From: Bacteroidia bacterium
GTDB taxonomy: Bacteria > Bacteroidota > Bacteroidia > Flavobacteriales_D > Sanyastnellaceae
DNA length: 64,000 nucleotides
NCBI GenBank assembly: GCA_030427925.1
Contig: JAUICJ010000007.1
Coordinates: 55,104 to 119,103, forward strand
Direction: 5' to 3'
The position numbers and the translations under genes are program-made. Positions 26,885 to 36,138 of this stretch are shown piece after piece (position 1 is the first letter of the stretch; every line of letters begins with the position of its first letter). The notes under the pieces are model-generated. The model did no database searches, was not told where the DNA came from, and saw nothing but the letters and a program-made list of their open reading frames with translations.

Positions 26885-29560
26885 ATGGCTTGGAAGAAAT
26901 TGAAACTGGATTGGAAAAGGGTGGCGTGGCACGCAGGGGTCATTCTTTTTTACTTAGCGGTGACCAACGGGTTGTACGGACTGTACCACGATGGCTATCA
27001 ATTGCAGCAACCGGACATCGTGCAATTCATAGGCATGGCGCACGAGCGTGCTGCTCATGCAATCCTCACAGAGGAGGAATTGGGCTGGACGAATTCCATG
27101 TTTGGAGGCATGCCCACATATCAGGTAGGCGGCAGTTCGGATGGGTTCAATTGGGCCAATGCCATTAAAACGGCCCTCAGTGAGTTCTTCGGAGCGCCTC
27201 AAATTTCAACCATGATGTTGGGCATGATTGGGGCGTACCTGCTCGCTTTGGCCTTGGGGCTCGCTCCCTGGTGGGCGGCGACTGCAGGGGTGGCGTTCGG
27301 ATTGAGTACGATCGGCATCTTGTACTTCGGAGCGGGCCACAATTCCAAGGTCCACGCCATCTACCTCATGCCCGGTGTGGTTGCAGGGGTCGTCATGGCC
27401 TATCGCGGGAAGCTGTGGTTGGGGCTGTTCTTTACCGTGCTCTTCACGTCCCTGCACTTGGTGGCAGACCACTATCAAATGACCTATTACTTGTTGATGC
27501 TGCTAGCGGCCATTGCCATCACCTGGGGCATCCATTCGTTCCGAGCGGGTGAAATGAAGCGTTTTGTGCAGGTGAGTTTGCTGTTGGTGCTTGCTGGCGG
27601 CAGTGCGGCCCTTCCCAGCGTATTGGGCATCTTGAATACCCAGCAGTATTCGAAGTACACCACCCGGGGTGAAGCCATCGTCGAATACGAGGAGGACGGT
27701 TCGCTCATTGGGACGAATGGAGAAGCATTGGAAGCGGAGGAACTCATGGGGGGGCAAGCAGGCCAAAACAGCGGGGAAGGACTCGGCCGCGATTACATCC
27801 TGGAATACAGCATGTCGCCGATGGAGTGGCTGGCGGTGATGTGCCCCAATTTCAAGGGAGGTTCAGAAGTGGTGAATGCGACTTACCAAGGGCAGCGTTT
27901 GAACATTCCGGTGTATTGGGGCGAGCAGAAGTATTCGGCCGGGGCTTTCTATTTCGGGGTCCTCATCATGGCTTTTTTCTTCGCTTTCTTGTTCTTGGGG
28001 GGGCACTGGTTGCGCTGGCCGTTTGCCGCGATGACGCTGTTGGCCATTCTGTTGAGTTGGCGTCAGGTCACCTTTTTCACGGAAGTCTTTTTGGAGTACA
28101 TTCCCTTGTTCAACAAGTTCCGAGACACGAAAATGATGCTGGTGGTTGTCCAAACCATCGCCGGTGCAGGGGCGCTCTTGATGCTCAAGCAACTCGCGGA
28201 TTGGGGGAAGGCGCGGGCTGAGGGCACGTTGGCGGGGGCTGAGTGGAAGTCCGTTCGGAATCGCGTGGGGCTCGTCTTCGGAGGAATGATGGTTCTCTTT
28301 TTGGCTTTTTATGCGTTGCCCGATGCCTTCCTTGGATTCGCTCCGGAGCTGCGTGAGGACATGCTGAGCCAATTGGATTCGAAATACGTGCATGCGCTTC
28401 GTTTGGAGGTGTTCCGCGCGGACGTGTTGCGGACGCTGGGCTTTTTACTTTTGGCGTTCATCATGGCGGCTGTTCTGCTTCATGGAAAGCTGAATACCAA
28501 ATACGTCGCCGTAGCCTTCTTAGCGTTCACCACCTTGGATCTCTGGAATGTGGACTCGCGTTACCACAGCAACGAAGTCAGTCCTGGACAGCGCAGCAGC
28601 TGGGTTGCGGATGCGGATTACATGTTCCCGTTCCGCCCCAAGCCTGTCCATCGGAAAATCATGGCCGCAGAGCGTCCATCGGGCGAAGCGTTCGAGTCGG
28701 TTCGGTCCACCCTGTTCGAATATTACAAGAGCGTCTTCCCGCGTCGATTGCGGCCGGAAGACACGGAGCTGCTGAACCAAATCGCGTCGTTCGAAGCCTT
28801 GCGCGCTGAGGGGGATCCCTTCCGCGTGGTGAAGTTCGACAACCCGTACATCGATGCCGAGACGTCGTATTTCTTCCAATCCATAGGGGGGTACCATGGA
28901 GCCAAGCTTCAGCGCTACCAGGACTACATGGAGGTCATTTTGTCACGCGACCGCAGCGTCCTGCAAGCTTCGGCGAAGGCGCAGCGCGTGCAAGAAGGGC
29001 TTGAGAACATGTGGGGGCACCGCATGCTGAACACGCGTTACCTCATCCTCTCGGATGAAGACGTTCTGGAGCTTCCTCCAGGTCCAGGTCCAGCTTGGTT
29101 CGTCCAAGAGGTGACTTGGGCTGCGAACAGCAACGATGAAGTGTTGAAGACTCGACAGGTCGACTCATTTGACGAAGCGGTGGTGCCGGAAGCGCACCGA
29201 GATTTGATTCCGCACCTTGGCCCTACGGGCGCGCACGATGTGCAGTGCCTAAAGCACGACTCGCAATACATCGAATACCAGGTGTCTTCCGAGCAAGGGG
29301 GCTTGTTGGTTTGTTCCGAGGTGTACTACCCCATTGGATGGAAGGCCTACATCGACGGGGAACCAGCGGACATCGTACGGGCGAATTTCTTGTTCCGCGC
29401 TGTTTCGATACCTCCGGGGGCTCACCGCGTGGAGTTGCAGTTCGAGGACAGTTCGAATTCAAGGCAAGTGCTTGCGTCGGCGGGCGGGGTGGTGTCGTTG
29501 ATCTTTTTGCTGTTCGCATTGGTTTGGTCTTTCCGTGAGGACCAAACAACTGCTGCATGA
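26885..29560 (+). CDS. YfhO-like polytopic membrane protein
   Basis: 891 residues from the ATG at 26885 (MAWKKLKLDWKR); the frame is open for 17 more codons to a TTG. About a dozen hydrophobic segments in the first 560 residues are followed by a C-terminal periplasmic domain of roughly 300 residues. The first large loop has LGWTNSMFGGMPTYQVG, and the end has VCSEVYYPIGWKAYIDGEP and SIPPGAHRVELQF, both typical of the YfhO family, GT-C-like proteins implicated in glycosylation of envelope polymers. The substrate is not known here. It overlaps the following gene by 4 bp (ATGA). Confidence 0.85.
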   Translation: MAWKKLKLDWKRVAWHAGVILFYLAVTNGLYGLYHDGYQLQQPDIVQFIGMAHERAAHAILTEEELGWTNSMFGGMPTYQVGGSSDGFNWANAIKTALSEFFGAPQISTMMLGMIGAYLLALALGLAPWWAATAGVAFGLSTIGILYFGAGHNSKVHAIYLMPGVVAGVVMAYRGKLWLGLFFTVLFTSLHLVADHYQMTYYLLMLLAAIAITWGIHSFRAGEMKRFVQVSLLLVLAGGSAALPSVLGILNTQQYSKYTTRGEAIVEYEEDGSLIGTNGEALEAEELMGGQAGQNSGEGLGRDYILEYSMSPMEWLAVMCPNFKGGSEVVNATYQGQRLNIPVYWGEQKYSAGAFYFGVLIMAFFFAFLFLGGHWLRWPFAAMTLLAILLSWRQVTFFTEVFLEYIPLFNKFRDTKMMLVVVQTIAGAGALLMLKQLADWGKARAEGTLAGAEWKSVRNRVGLVFGGMMVLFLAFYALPDAFLGFAPELREDMLSQLDSKYVHALRLEVFRADVLRTLGFLLLAFIMAAVLLHGKLNTKYVAVAFLAFTTLDLWNVDSRYHSNEVSPGQRSSWVADADYMFPFRPKPVHRKIMAAERPSGEAFESVRSTLFEYYKSVFPRRLRPEDTELLNQIASFEALRAEGDPFRVVKFDNPYIDAETSYFFQSIGGYHGAKLQRYQDYMEVILSRDRSVLQASAKAQRVQEGLENMWGHRMLNTRYLILSDEDVLELPPGPGPAWFVQEVTWAANSNDEVLKTRQVDSFDEAVVPEAHRDLIPHLGPTGAHDVQCLKHDSQYIEYQVSSEQGGLLVCSEVYYPIGWKAYIDGEPADIVRANFLFRAVSIPPGAHRVELQFEDSSNSRQVLASAGGVVSLIFLLFALVWSFREDQTTAA

Positions 29561-30804
29561 GGCCATACGAGGACTGGTGGGTTGAGGACGTTTCCAATTG
29601 GGGGGTGGGCGAATGGACCGCTTGGGACCGTCTCGCCCAGTCGGATGCGGAGACTTCGTTTTTTCTGGACGCCCGATCGGTGCAAGCCCTGTTCGCGGAC
29701 CCTGACCGGGTGGTGCGCGCTGTGGTGTGGCATGAGCACGCAGGTCGTGCTCCCGAACAGTGGCTGGGGGTGGCCGTTGTGGAAGACACGTGGGCCGAGA
29801 GCCACCGCTTGGAGAAGCACCTCGCCAGTGGAGCGGGCTGGTTTTCGGGGCTTTCTCGATTGATGCACGGGCGCAAGGGCGTCCTTCGGTTTCCAGTGCG
29901 GGTGATGGGAAGTGTGCTCGGGTCAGGGGGGCATGCGTACCGATTTGGAGCAAGCGTCCCCGCGGAGGAGCGCCGCATCATCGTGGGCGAAACGCTGCAG
30001 CGCTCCCTCCGGTCCGCTCCAGGTCCGTTGAAACCGCGGGTAGCTCTCGTGAAGGACTTCCCTAAGGAACATCCCGAGGAGCGCATCGGCGGCGCCTCCA
30101 ATTGGCTTCCGAATTGGGTGGATTTGGAGTTCGATCCCATCATGCAGCTTCCGCTCAATCCGGAATGGAAGGCGCTCGACGATTACCTTGGCGAACTGCG
30201 TACGAAGTCCCGCACGAAGGTCAAGCGCATCCTCGCGTGCTCCGAGGGGTGTTCGATCCAGTCCTTGTCCCTGAGCGAGTTGGAAGCCCAAATCGACGAG
30301 ATCTACTCCCTCTACGGTCAGGTCTATGGCGAAGCGAGTTTTCGGCTTGGAACGCTCATGCCGAAAGACCTCATTGAGGCCAAGCGTTCGTGGGGAGATC
30401 GGTTCCGCGTCGAAGTCATCCGCCACAACGACCGCACCGTGGCGTTCTACTGCGGCTACCAGACCGCCACAACAGTGGAAGCCTTTTTCGTCGGTTTTCA
30501 CCGCGGGTTAAACCGCGACTTGAGTTTGTACCAACGCATGCTCATTGAGTTCATCCGATGGGGCATTGAGGCGGGCGTGCAGCACGTGGTGATGGGCCGA
30601 ACGGCCCTTGACATCAAGTCGTCCATCGGGGCCTTGCCTGAGGCGTGGTACTGCTCGGTTTGGTTCAAGAATCCGGCCGTACATCGCGGGGTCCGGCTGG
30701 TTGCCCGCCGATCGTGGCCGCGTTACGCCTCGTTGAAGCGCCCGTGGAAATTGGACGCCTTCCCGGTGACGCACCGGGCTCCCGGGAAGGGGGAGTGGAT
30801 GTGA
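29557..30804 (+). CDS. GNAT/FemAB-like acyltransferase family protein
   Basis: 415 residues, soluble. The N-terminal 180 residues are of unclear fold. The C-terminal part (from about LNPEWKALDDYLGELRTKSR) resembles the GNAT-type domain shared by FemAB peptidyl-transferases and peptidogalycan-type acyltransferases: a basic KSRTKVKR segment, FYCGYQTATTVEAFFVGFHR, LYQRMLIEFIRWGIEAGV and GRTALDIKSSIGA. A role in envelope or lipid modification is plausible, given translational coupling to the YfhO-like gene. The exact reaction cannot be assigned. Confidence 0.6.
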   Translation: MRPYEDWWVEDVSNWGVGEWTAWDRLAQSDAETSFFLDARSVQALFADPDRVVRAVVWHEHAGRAPEQWLGVAVVEDTWAESHRLEKHLASGAGWFSGLSRLMHGRKGVLRFPVRVMGSVLGSGGHAYRFGASVPAEERRIIVGETLQRSLRSAPGPLKPRVALVKDFPKEHPEERIGGASNWLPNWVDLEFDPIMQLPLNPEWKALDDYLGELRTKSRTKVKRILACSEGCSIQSLSLSELEAQIDEIYSLYGQVYGEASFRLGTLMPKDLIEAKRSWGDRFRVEVIRHNDRTVAFYCGYQTATTVEAFFVGFHRGLNRDLSLYQRMLIEFIRWGIEAGVQHVVMGRTALDIKSSIGALPEAWYCSVWFKNPAVHRGVRLVARRSWPRYASLKRPWKLDAFPVTHRAPGKGEWM

Positions 30805-30807
30805 CCC

Positions 30808-33261
30808 TCAGAATTCCCCGCCGTCAAAATCGCCGCCACCGCCTCCGCCGCCTCCGCGGCTGCGCCGCCCCTCTTCCAGCTTCCCGAAACTCCACCGCAG
30901 GTCGACGTAAGCGAACCGCGACTGCCGTTTGTGGATGGATTCTTGATGGAAGTCGGTCAGGTCGATGGCGTAGGACCATTCCCGCGTGTCGAACACGTCG
31001 CTCACGCGAAGCGCCAAGCTCAGGCGGCGGTCGAACAGGGTACGCTGGACCGCGACATCGACCGATTGCATCCCGTTGAAGCGACCTTGCGGGGTGACGC
31101 TCGCGCCGCGGTGCCGCCCGTTGATTTGGCCTTTCCACTCCTTGCCCAAGGCCAAATTCGCATACACGCTCAGGTTGTACGTCCACCCCTGCGCGTTCGT
31201 CGCCGCCTCCAGGTCGCCCGCGTCATTCGCCAAATGGTAAACGTCCCCGGTCAAGCGCACGGAACTCGCCTTCCACAGCGGCGCGGACAGGATGACTTCG
31301 AGGCCTTCGTCGTGCCGGCTGGACAGGTTGATGAAGCTCGACTGGCGCACCCCGTTCTCGTCGATGGTGCTGTAGTGCCGGATGACGTCGGTGGTGCGTT
31401 TGTGGAACAACGCGGTGGAGATGGACCACCGGTCGCGCGTCCACAACCGGTTGACTTCAAACGAATGCGTGTATTCCGGCCGCAATTCGGGGTTGCCGGT
31501 CCGAACATTGAACGCGTCCGAGTCGTCCACGTAAGGATTCACCTGCCGTCCACGAGGTCGGTTCACCCGGCGGCTGTAGCTGAGGGACCACGTGGTGCGG
31601 TCGTCCGCCTCGTAGGAAAGGCTCGCCGAAGGGTACCACGAGAAGTAGTCGTTTCGAAAGGGGACGGCGTTCGGGCCCGAAAGTTGGGCTCGGGTGAACG
31701 CTTGTTCGAGCCGGCTGCCGATTTGGGCTCCCCAAGCGCCCCAATCCTGGCCCCACGTGCCGTAAACCGCGTGCACGTCTTCCCGGTAATTGAACGTGTA
31801 GTCCACCGTGTCTCGGCCCCACGGGAAGTACAGCCCGCCCACATACGTGGTGCTGTCCGATTCGATGTACGTGAATTGGGACGACTGGTCGCTGAGGTTC
31901 GACTTCCAGCCGAGTTCGAGTTTCCCGGATTCAGGCAGCGGGCGGACGTAATCGATGGCGAGGACTTGCCGCACGTTGTGCGTGATTTGGTCATTGAAGT
32001 CGTCGAATTCCAACGTGGGGGTCTCGGTGTTTTCTTCGTGGATGTCCTGGTTCGAATCGCCGAGGCTTTCCGACCACCGGAGCGTCGTTTCGAAGGTGTG
32101 CTGCGGGTTGCCGTCGAAGACCTTGCGGAAACCGCCGTCGAGGTCCCATCCGCGTTGCACGCCGGTTTCGTAGTTGAGCCGTACCGTGTTCGCCTCGGTT
32201 TCGCCCCAAACCAATGCGTTCGTCCGGGACTCGAACTCGTCCTCCGATGCCCGGTTGAAGTTGCTGCTCAACGACCACGTCGTCCCTTCGCTGGGCGTCC
32301 ATTCCACGCCCACGCGCCCGCCGATGGACAAGTTGATGTCGTTGCCGCCCCGCACCTGCTCGAGGGTTTGAAGGCTGTCGTAGAGCACCTGTTCGCGCAG
32401 GATCGAACCTGCGGCGTACCGGTTTTGGCGGTTGGCGGAAAGGCTGGAGAAGACGCTCCAATTGGCATCGCGGTAATTCAGCGACGCGCTGCTCGAGAGG
32501 TTGCCGGCCGTGGCAGGGGTCACCTGGATCGTGCCGTTGAAGCCCGCGAGCTTGTTCTTCTTGAGGACGATGTTGAGGATGCCCGCCATGCCGTCGGGAT
32601 CGTAGCGGGCGGAAGGGTTGGTGATGATTTCGACCCGGTCGATGGTCTGTGAAGGGATTTGGGCCAAAAACGCTTGGCCCGCCGCACCGCTCAACCCCGA
32701 AGGCCGCCCGTCGATCAGGATCTGCACGTTGGAACTTCCGCGGAGGGAGACGTTCCCATCCAAGTCCACGTCCACGCTCGGCACCCGCGTGAGCAACTCC
32801 GAAGCGTTCGCTCCGGCCGATGTCAAATCGCTCCCGACATGAAACACCCGCCGGTCGATGAGCATCTCCATGGTGCTCTGTTCCGCCACGACCTCGGCCT
32901 CGTCCAGCGCTTCCACGGAAGGTTCGAGAACGATGTTGCCCAAGTCCTTTCGCTGCGGGCCTTGCGGGCCGAACCCAAAGGGCTCCGATGTCCACGTGCC
33001 GTACCCGATGAAGCTGATGGTGCACCAGTACCGGCCGCGACCCACGCCGGTGATTTCGAAGGTGCCGTCGGCGTTCGCGAGGGCCCCGCCTGCGATGGAG
33101 CTGTCCCGCGCTGCGTAGAGGGCGGCTGACGCGAACGGCACGGATTGGCCCGTCAGTGCATCGGTGACGCGCCCGACCACCACCCCGGTGCCTTGTGCAC
33201 GAAGGAACACCGAAGCACCGAACAGGAGGGACGCGAGAACGACGAGGCGAATGGGATGCAT
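30808..33261 (-). CDS. TonB-dependent receptor-like outer-membrane beta-barrel protein
   Basis: 817 residues: signal peptide (MHPIRLVVLASLLFGASVFLRAQ), a carboxypeptidase-regulatory-like domain (about 25-115, VVGRVTDALTGQSVPFASAALY), then a plug-like region (VDVDLDGNVSLRGSSNVQILIDG, IDRVEIITNPSARYDPDG) and an outer-membrane beta-barrel of the family common in Bacteroidota. It lacks a clear TonB box. The end is unusual: after the last strand (VDLRWSFGKLEEG) comes a Gly-rich tail RRSRGGGGGGGGDFDGGEF. The tail faces the end of the GNAT-like gene with a 3-bp gap. Substrate unknown. Confidence 0.85.
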   Translation of the reverse strand: MHPIRLVVLASLLFGASVFLRAQGTGVVVGRVTDALTGQSVPFASAALYAARDSSIAGGALANADGTFEITGVGRGRYWCTISFIGYGTWTSEPFGFGPQGPQRKDLGNIVLEPSVEALDEAEVVAEQSTMEMLIDRRVFHVGSDLTSAGANASELLTRVPSVDVDLDGNVSLRGSSNVQILIDGRPSGLSGAAGQAFLAQIPSQTIDRVEIITNPSARYDPDGMAGILNIVLKKNKLAGFNGTIQVTPATAGNLSSSASLNYRDANWSVFSSLSANRQNRYAAGSILREQVLYDSLQTLEQVRGGNDINLSIGGRVGVEWTPSEGTTWSLSSNFNRASEDEFESRTNALVWGETEANTVRLNYETGVQRGWDLDGGFRKVFDGNPQHTFETTLRWSESLGDSNQDIHEENTETPTLEFDDFNDQITHNVRQVLAIDYVRPLPESGKLELGWKSNLSDQSSQFTYIESDSTTYVGGLYFPWGRDTVDYTFNYREDVHAVYGTWGQDWGAWGAQIGSRLEQAFTRAQLSGPNAVPFRNDYFSWYPSASLSYEADDRTTWSLSYSRRVNRPRGRQVNPYVDDSDAFNVRTGNPELRPEYTHSFEVNRLWTRDRWSISTALFHKRTTDVIRHYSTIDENGVRQSSFINLSSRHDEGLEVILSAPLWKASSVRLTGDVYHLANDAGDLEAATNAQGWTYNLSVYANLALGKEWKGQINGRHRGASVTPQGRFNGMQSVDVAVQRTLFDRRLSLALRVSDVFDTREWSYAIDLTDFHQESIHKRQSRFAYVDLRWSFGKLEEGRRSRGGGGGGGGDFDGGEF

Positions 33262-33294
33262 GCAGATGATTTGGAACCGCTAAGTTCGCACCAT

Positions 33295-34155
33295 TCAGGC
33301 CAAATCCCGACCCGGCCACCCATCCGGTGCAATCATGCCGCGACTCAGCTCCGTCCGGACCCCGGCGTCGAACACGGTTTGGGCCACCACCCCACCGCGC
33401 AGCAACGGCAACGGCCCCTCCTCCGCGGTCTCGTGCACCTGCGTCAGCCAGTCCGCCCGCGGCACCGCCCACAGCCCCGGCACCACGTCCGCCTCCGCCG
33501 CATGCGCCCACCACCCCGAAGGCGCTCCCGCTGCAGCCCCCCTCGGCGGCCTCGGCCGCGCCACCTCCCGCCACGGGTAAAACAGCCACCCCTTCATCAT
33601 CGCCACCCGCCGATCCACCTGCGGCCAGTCCGCCCGCCTCAACGCCAACTGCTCCGCGAATTTGGCCCCCTTGCGCTCCAACGAATCCTCCACCCGCAAG
33701 CCGCGCCAATCCCCCCAAGCCCCCCGGCTCCCCGGCACCCCCAGGTAAAACTTGCACGCCACCTCCACGTGCATCACCTCCCCCGAACCGGCCTCCACGA
33801 TGAAATCCACCTCGCCCACCGTCCGGCCATCCCGCTCCACCACCCCGTTCGCTACCAGCACCCGCCAGTCCGCCGACCGCTCAAAGTACCACCCGATCAA
33901 GGCCTCGAACCGCTTCCCCAACAACGGCCCGGCCCCCGCCAACACCCGCTCCACCGGCCGCGGATCCGCCTCCAACACCAGCAACTCCCCCCAAAACCGC
34001 TCCAGCCACTCCCGGCACTCCGCCGCCGCCACCCACTCCAGCCCGCCCCCGCGCTCCACGAGCGGACACGACCCAATCGCCCACGCCAACTGCCTCACCC
34101 CCGGGTGCTTCAACCGATTCCACGGTTCCGGACCAACGCATCGCAACGAATCCAT
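33295..34155 (-). CDS. DUF1853 family protein
   Basis: 286 residues from the start at 34155 (MDSLRCVGPEPWNRLKHPGVRQLAW). Family features are LGKRFEALIGWYFERS, GRTVGEVDFIVEAGSGEVMHVEVACKFYLG and WLFYPWREV. The pattern E-VDFIV...HVEVACKFY resembles a PD-(D/E)xK nuclease core, which is inference. The gene is markedly G-rich on its coding strand compared with its neighbours. It is divergent from the 34219 gene, sharing a short intergenic region with a TATCTTCG box at 34168-34175. Confidence 0.8.
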   Translation of the reverse strand: MDSLRCVGPEPWNRLKHPGVRQLAWAIGSCPLVERGGGLEWVAAAECREWLERFWGELLVLEADPRPVERVLAGAGPLLGKRFEALIGWYFERSADWRVLVANGVVERDGRTVGEVDFIVEAGSGEVMHVEVACKFYLGVPGSRGAWGDWRGLRVEDSLERKGAKFAEQLALRRADWPQVDRRVAMMKGWLFYPWREVARPRPPRGAAAGAPSGWWAHAAEADVVPGLWAVPRADWLTQVHETAEEGPLPLLRGGVVAQTVFDAGVRTELSRGMIAPDGWPGRDLA

Positions 34156-34218
34156 GCCCGCAAGTTCTATCTTCGCGCCTGAAAAATGAGAACGCTCGCC
34201 CAGTTTCCCCACCCGATC

Positions 34219-34425
34219 ATGCGGATCACCGTCACCTTGTGGAACGGCAAGTACGCGCTGCGCTTTGAAGCGGACCGCTACGAGCAGGTCTTCAAAGTGC
34301 CGGAAGAATCGGTGACGGGCGGAGTGGACGAGCTCGAAAAACGCGCTCGCGCGCTGCAGGAACAGGTCCTGCTGCGGTTCGTTGAGATGCGCAAAGAATG
34401 GACAGCAATCGAATCGGAATCATGA
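34219..34425 (+). CDS. Small conserved-looking hypothetical protein
   Basis: 68 residues from the ATG at 34219 (MRITVTLWNGKYALRFEAD). An upstream in-frame ATG at 34186 would add 11 residues. Because a -7-like TATCTTCG box sits at 34168-34175, transcription would begin near 34182, which leaves either start possible. The protein has beta-strands first and a charged helix (DELEKRARALQEQVLLRFVEM) second. It overlaps the OmpH/Skp-like gene by 4 bp. I do not recognise the family. Confidence 0.65.
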   Translation: MRITVTLWNGKYALRFEADRYEQVFKVPEESVTGGVDELEKRARALQEQVLLRFVEMRKEWTAIESES

Positions 34426-35048
34426 AACAATTGGGATGGGTGTTGGGCGCTGCGGCGCTGGTTTGGTGCGCGGTGTTGACCTGGGGCGGTGGGACCGCAT
34501 CGACCCCGGCTTTGGCGCGTGGAGAGCGGGCTTCGGTGGCCTTCGTGCATGGGGATTCGCTTCAGCAGGGGTATGGGCTGATTGCGGATTTGAACCAATT
34601 GCTCGTGCAGCAAGTGGAAGCCATTGAGACGCAACTGCGTGCGCAGGCAAAGCCCCTTCAGGACGAAGCGCAGGAGCTCATCGATTACGCCCAAAACGAA
34701 AACCCGTCGAACAGCGAGCTCAACGTGGCCCGCGAGCGCATGGCCGAGATCGAGGAATTGTTGAGCCGCTACCAAGCCCAAGCCGAACGCGCCGCTTCGA
34801 ACCGCGAGCAACAAATGCAGAACATGATTGCGCAGACCCTGCGGGACGAAATCGCGCTCTACGCTGCCGAGGCGGGCATCGACGTGGTGTTGAATTGGGG
34901 ACTCTCCGGCGAGGGCGTGTTGTACGGCGGCGAAGGCTTCGACGTGACGGCGCCGCTGCTGGCCTACCTCAACGAGCGCCACGAAGCGAAAAAAGCAGAG
35001 CGGCGCGCGGAGCTGGAAGCCGCGCGGGACACGACGAACGCGAACTGA
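34422..35048 (+). CDS. OmpH/Skp-family periplasmic chaperone-like protein
   Basis: 208 residues from the ATG at 34422, which overlaps the previous stop. An N-terminal signal or anchor helix (LGWVLGAAALVWCAVLTW) precedes ASVAFVHGDSLQQGYGLIADL, the strand that opens Skp-like proteins. A long, charged helical hairpin (about 65-150) and a short C-terminal strand region (VVLNWG...GVLYGGEGFDVT) follow. Skp-like proteins hold unfolded outer-membrane proteins in the periplasm. Confidence 0.8.
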   Translation: MKQLGWVLGAAALVWCAVLTWGGGTASTPALARGERASVAFVHGDSLQQGYGLIADLNQLLVQQVEAIETQLRAQAKPLQDEAQELIDYAQNENPSNSELNVARERMAEIEELLSRYQAQAERAASNREQQMQNMIAQTLRDEIALYAAEAGIDVVLNWGLSGEGVLYGGEGFDVTAPLLAYLNERHEAKKAERRAELEAARDTTNAN

Positions 35049-35575
35049 TGGCCGCGACGAACGCCGAGCGGATCAAGGCCACGCACATCGTGGAATATGT
35101 CCTGTTTTTATGGCAGGTCGAAGATTTGGTGCGCGCTGCGGGGTTCGATGAGGGAGCCATGCGGTCCCTCGTGGAGGAGCAGGGGGAGGACGAGGTGCGC
35201 TGGTTGTTGCACTATGCCCACACCATGCAGCGCGAGGGCGTTCGGGAAAAGGGTCACACCGGCGAAGCGAACCAAGCCCTCACGGAACTTGCGATGCTGC
35301 ACGATTTGCTGTTGTCGACCCTGAAGGACCCGGACTACGCCGCGGCGCATGAGGCTGCGTTGCCGTATTTGAAGGAGTTGGAAGGGAAAAATGCGCAAGC
35401 GGGCGTTCGGGCGATGCACCCGATTGAGTTGGTCTGTGTGACCTTGTACGGCTGGTTGGTGCTCCGGATGAGCAAGCGCGAGGTGTCCGCAGAAACGGAG
35501 GCCGCGATGGTGGCGGTGCGGAACCTGGCGAATGCCTTGGGGGCAGGTCATCGCCGGGTGTACGCGTCAAATTAA
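35048..35575 (+). CDS. DUF4924 family protein
   Basis: 175 residues, all-helical, cytoplasmic. The opening (ATHIVEYVLFLWQVEDLVRA) and ELAMLHDLLLSTLKD, with HPIELVCVTLYGWLVLRM near the end, match the DUF4924 family of Bacteroidota. Its ATG shares a base with the OmpH/Skp stop. Function unknown. Its last 4 bp overlap the facing gene. Confidence 0.75.
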   Translation: MAATNAERIKATHIVEYVLFLWQVEDLVRAAGFDEGAMRSLVEEQGEDEVRWLLHYAHTMQREGVREKGHTGEANQALTELAMLHDLLLSTLKDPDYAAAHEAALPYLKELEGKNAQAGVRAMHPIELVCVTLYGWLVLRMSKREVSAETEAAMVAVRNLANALGAGHRRVYASN

Positions 35576-36021
35576 GCGGAACGTCGCTGCAGGCGCTCGA
35601 TTTGGCGTCGGCGGTGGGTGGCAATGCGGTTCGCGTGGGTCTCGGCCCGCAACCGGTCGATGACGGTGGTGGAAAGGGCGTGCGTTGGCACGAAGAGGGT
35701 GCCCTCGGGCCACATCGAACGCTCGACATCGGAAAGCGATTCCCAATCGGCCACCACCAAACACCGGAAGCCCGCATTGAATTCGCGGCATTTCCTGGCG
35801 AGTGAAGTCAACTCGTCGGTCCACCGTTCGGGTGCCGTGACGAGGAACCACGCGGTGGAACGGCTGGCCACGTTGTGCAGGATGCGGCTCGGGGAGCCCT
35901 CCAATTCGACTTCAGAAAGCTCGTGCGATTCGGCGAAGGGCGCGATGCGCTGAAGGTAGGAATCCACAAGCCGTTGTTCCTTGCCTGCAATCCAAATCGT
36001 AGGAGTGGTGTGCGTTGTCAT
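35572..36021 (-). CDS. Hypothetical protein, possibly receiver-like alpha/beta fold
   Basis: 149 residues from the ATG at 36021 (MTTHTTPTIWIAGKEQR); an ATG at 36039 would add six residues. I do not recognise the family. Alternating strands (TIWIAG, AWFLVTA, FRCLVVAD, TLFVP) and helices suggest a small Rossmann-like or degenerate receiver fold, without an obvious phospho-acceptor aspartate in the expected place. The C-terminus is a basic helix (HANRIATHRRRQIERLQRR). It reads away from the ThiF-kinase module, separated by 117 bp. Confidence 0.65.
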   Translation of the reverse strand: MTTHTTPTIWIAGKEQRLVDSYLQRIAPFAESHELSEVELEGSPSRILHNVASRSTAWFLVTAPERWTDELTSLARKCREFNAGFRCLVVADWESLSDVERSMWPEGTLFVPTHALSTTVIDRLRAETHANRIATHRRRQIERLQRRSA

Positions 36022-36138
36022 GGAGCCCTTTACGGACACCGCGCCTCGGAGGTTTCATCGGCCGTTCTCATCGAAGCCCTGTTCAAAACATCCTCGCGGG
36101 TGCGTTTTGTGAAGGAAAGAAACGGCCAAATTTCGTGC

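Noticed and set aside
31991..33757. A 588-codon minus-strand frame and a long plus-strand frame across the beta-barrel gene at 30808-33261
   Set aside because: Gly/Ala/Arg-rich shadows of the beta-barrel and DUF1853 genes; they bridge two real genes with no support of their own.
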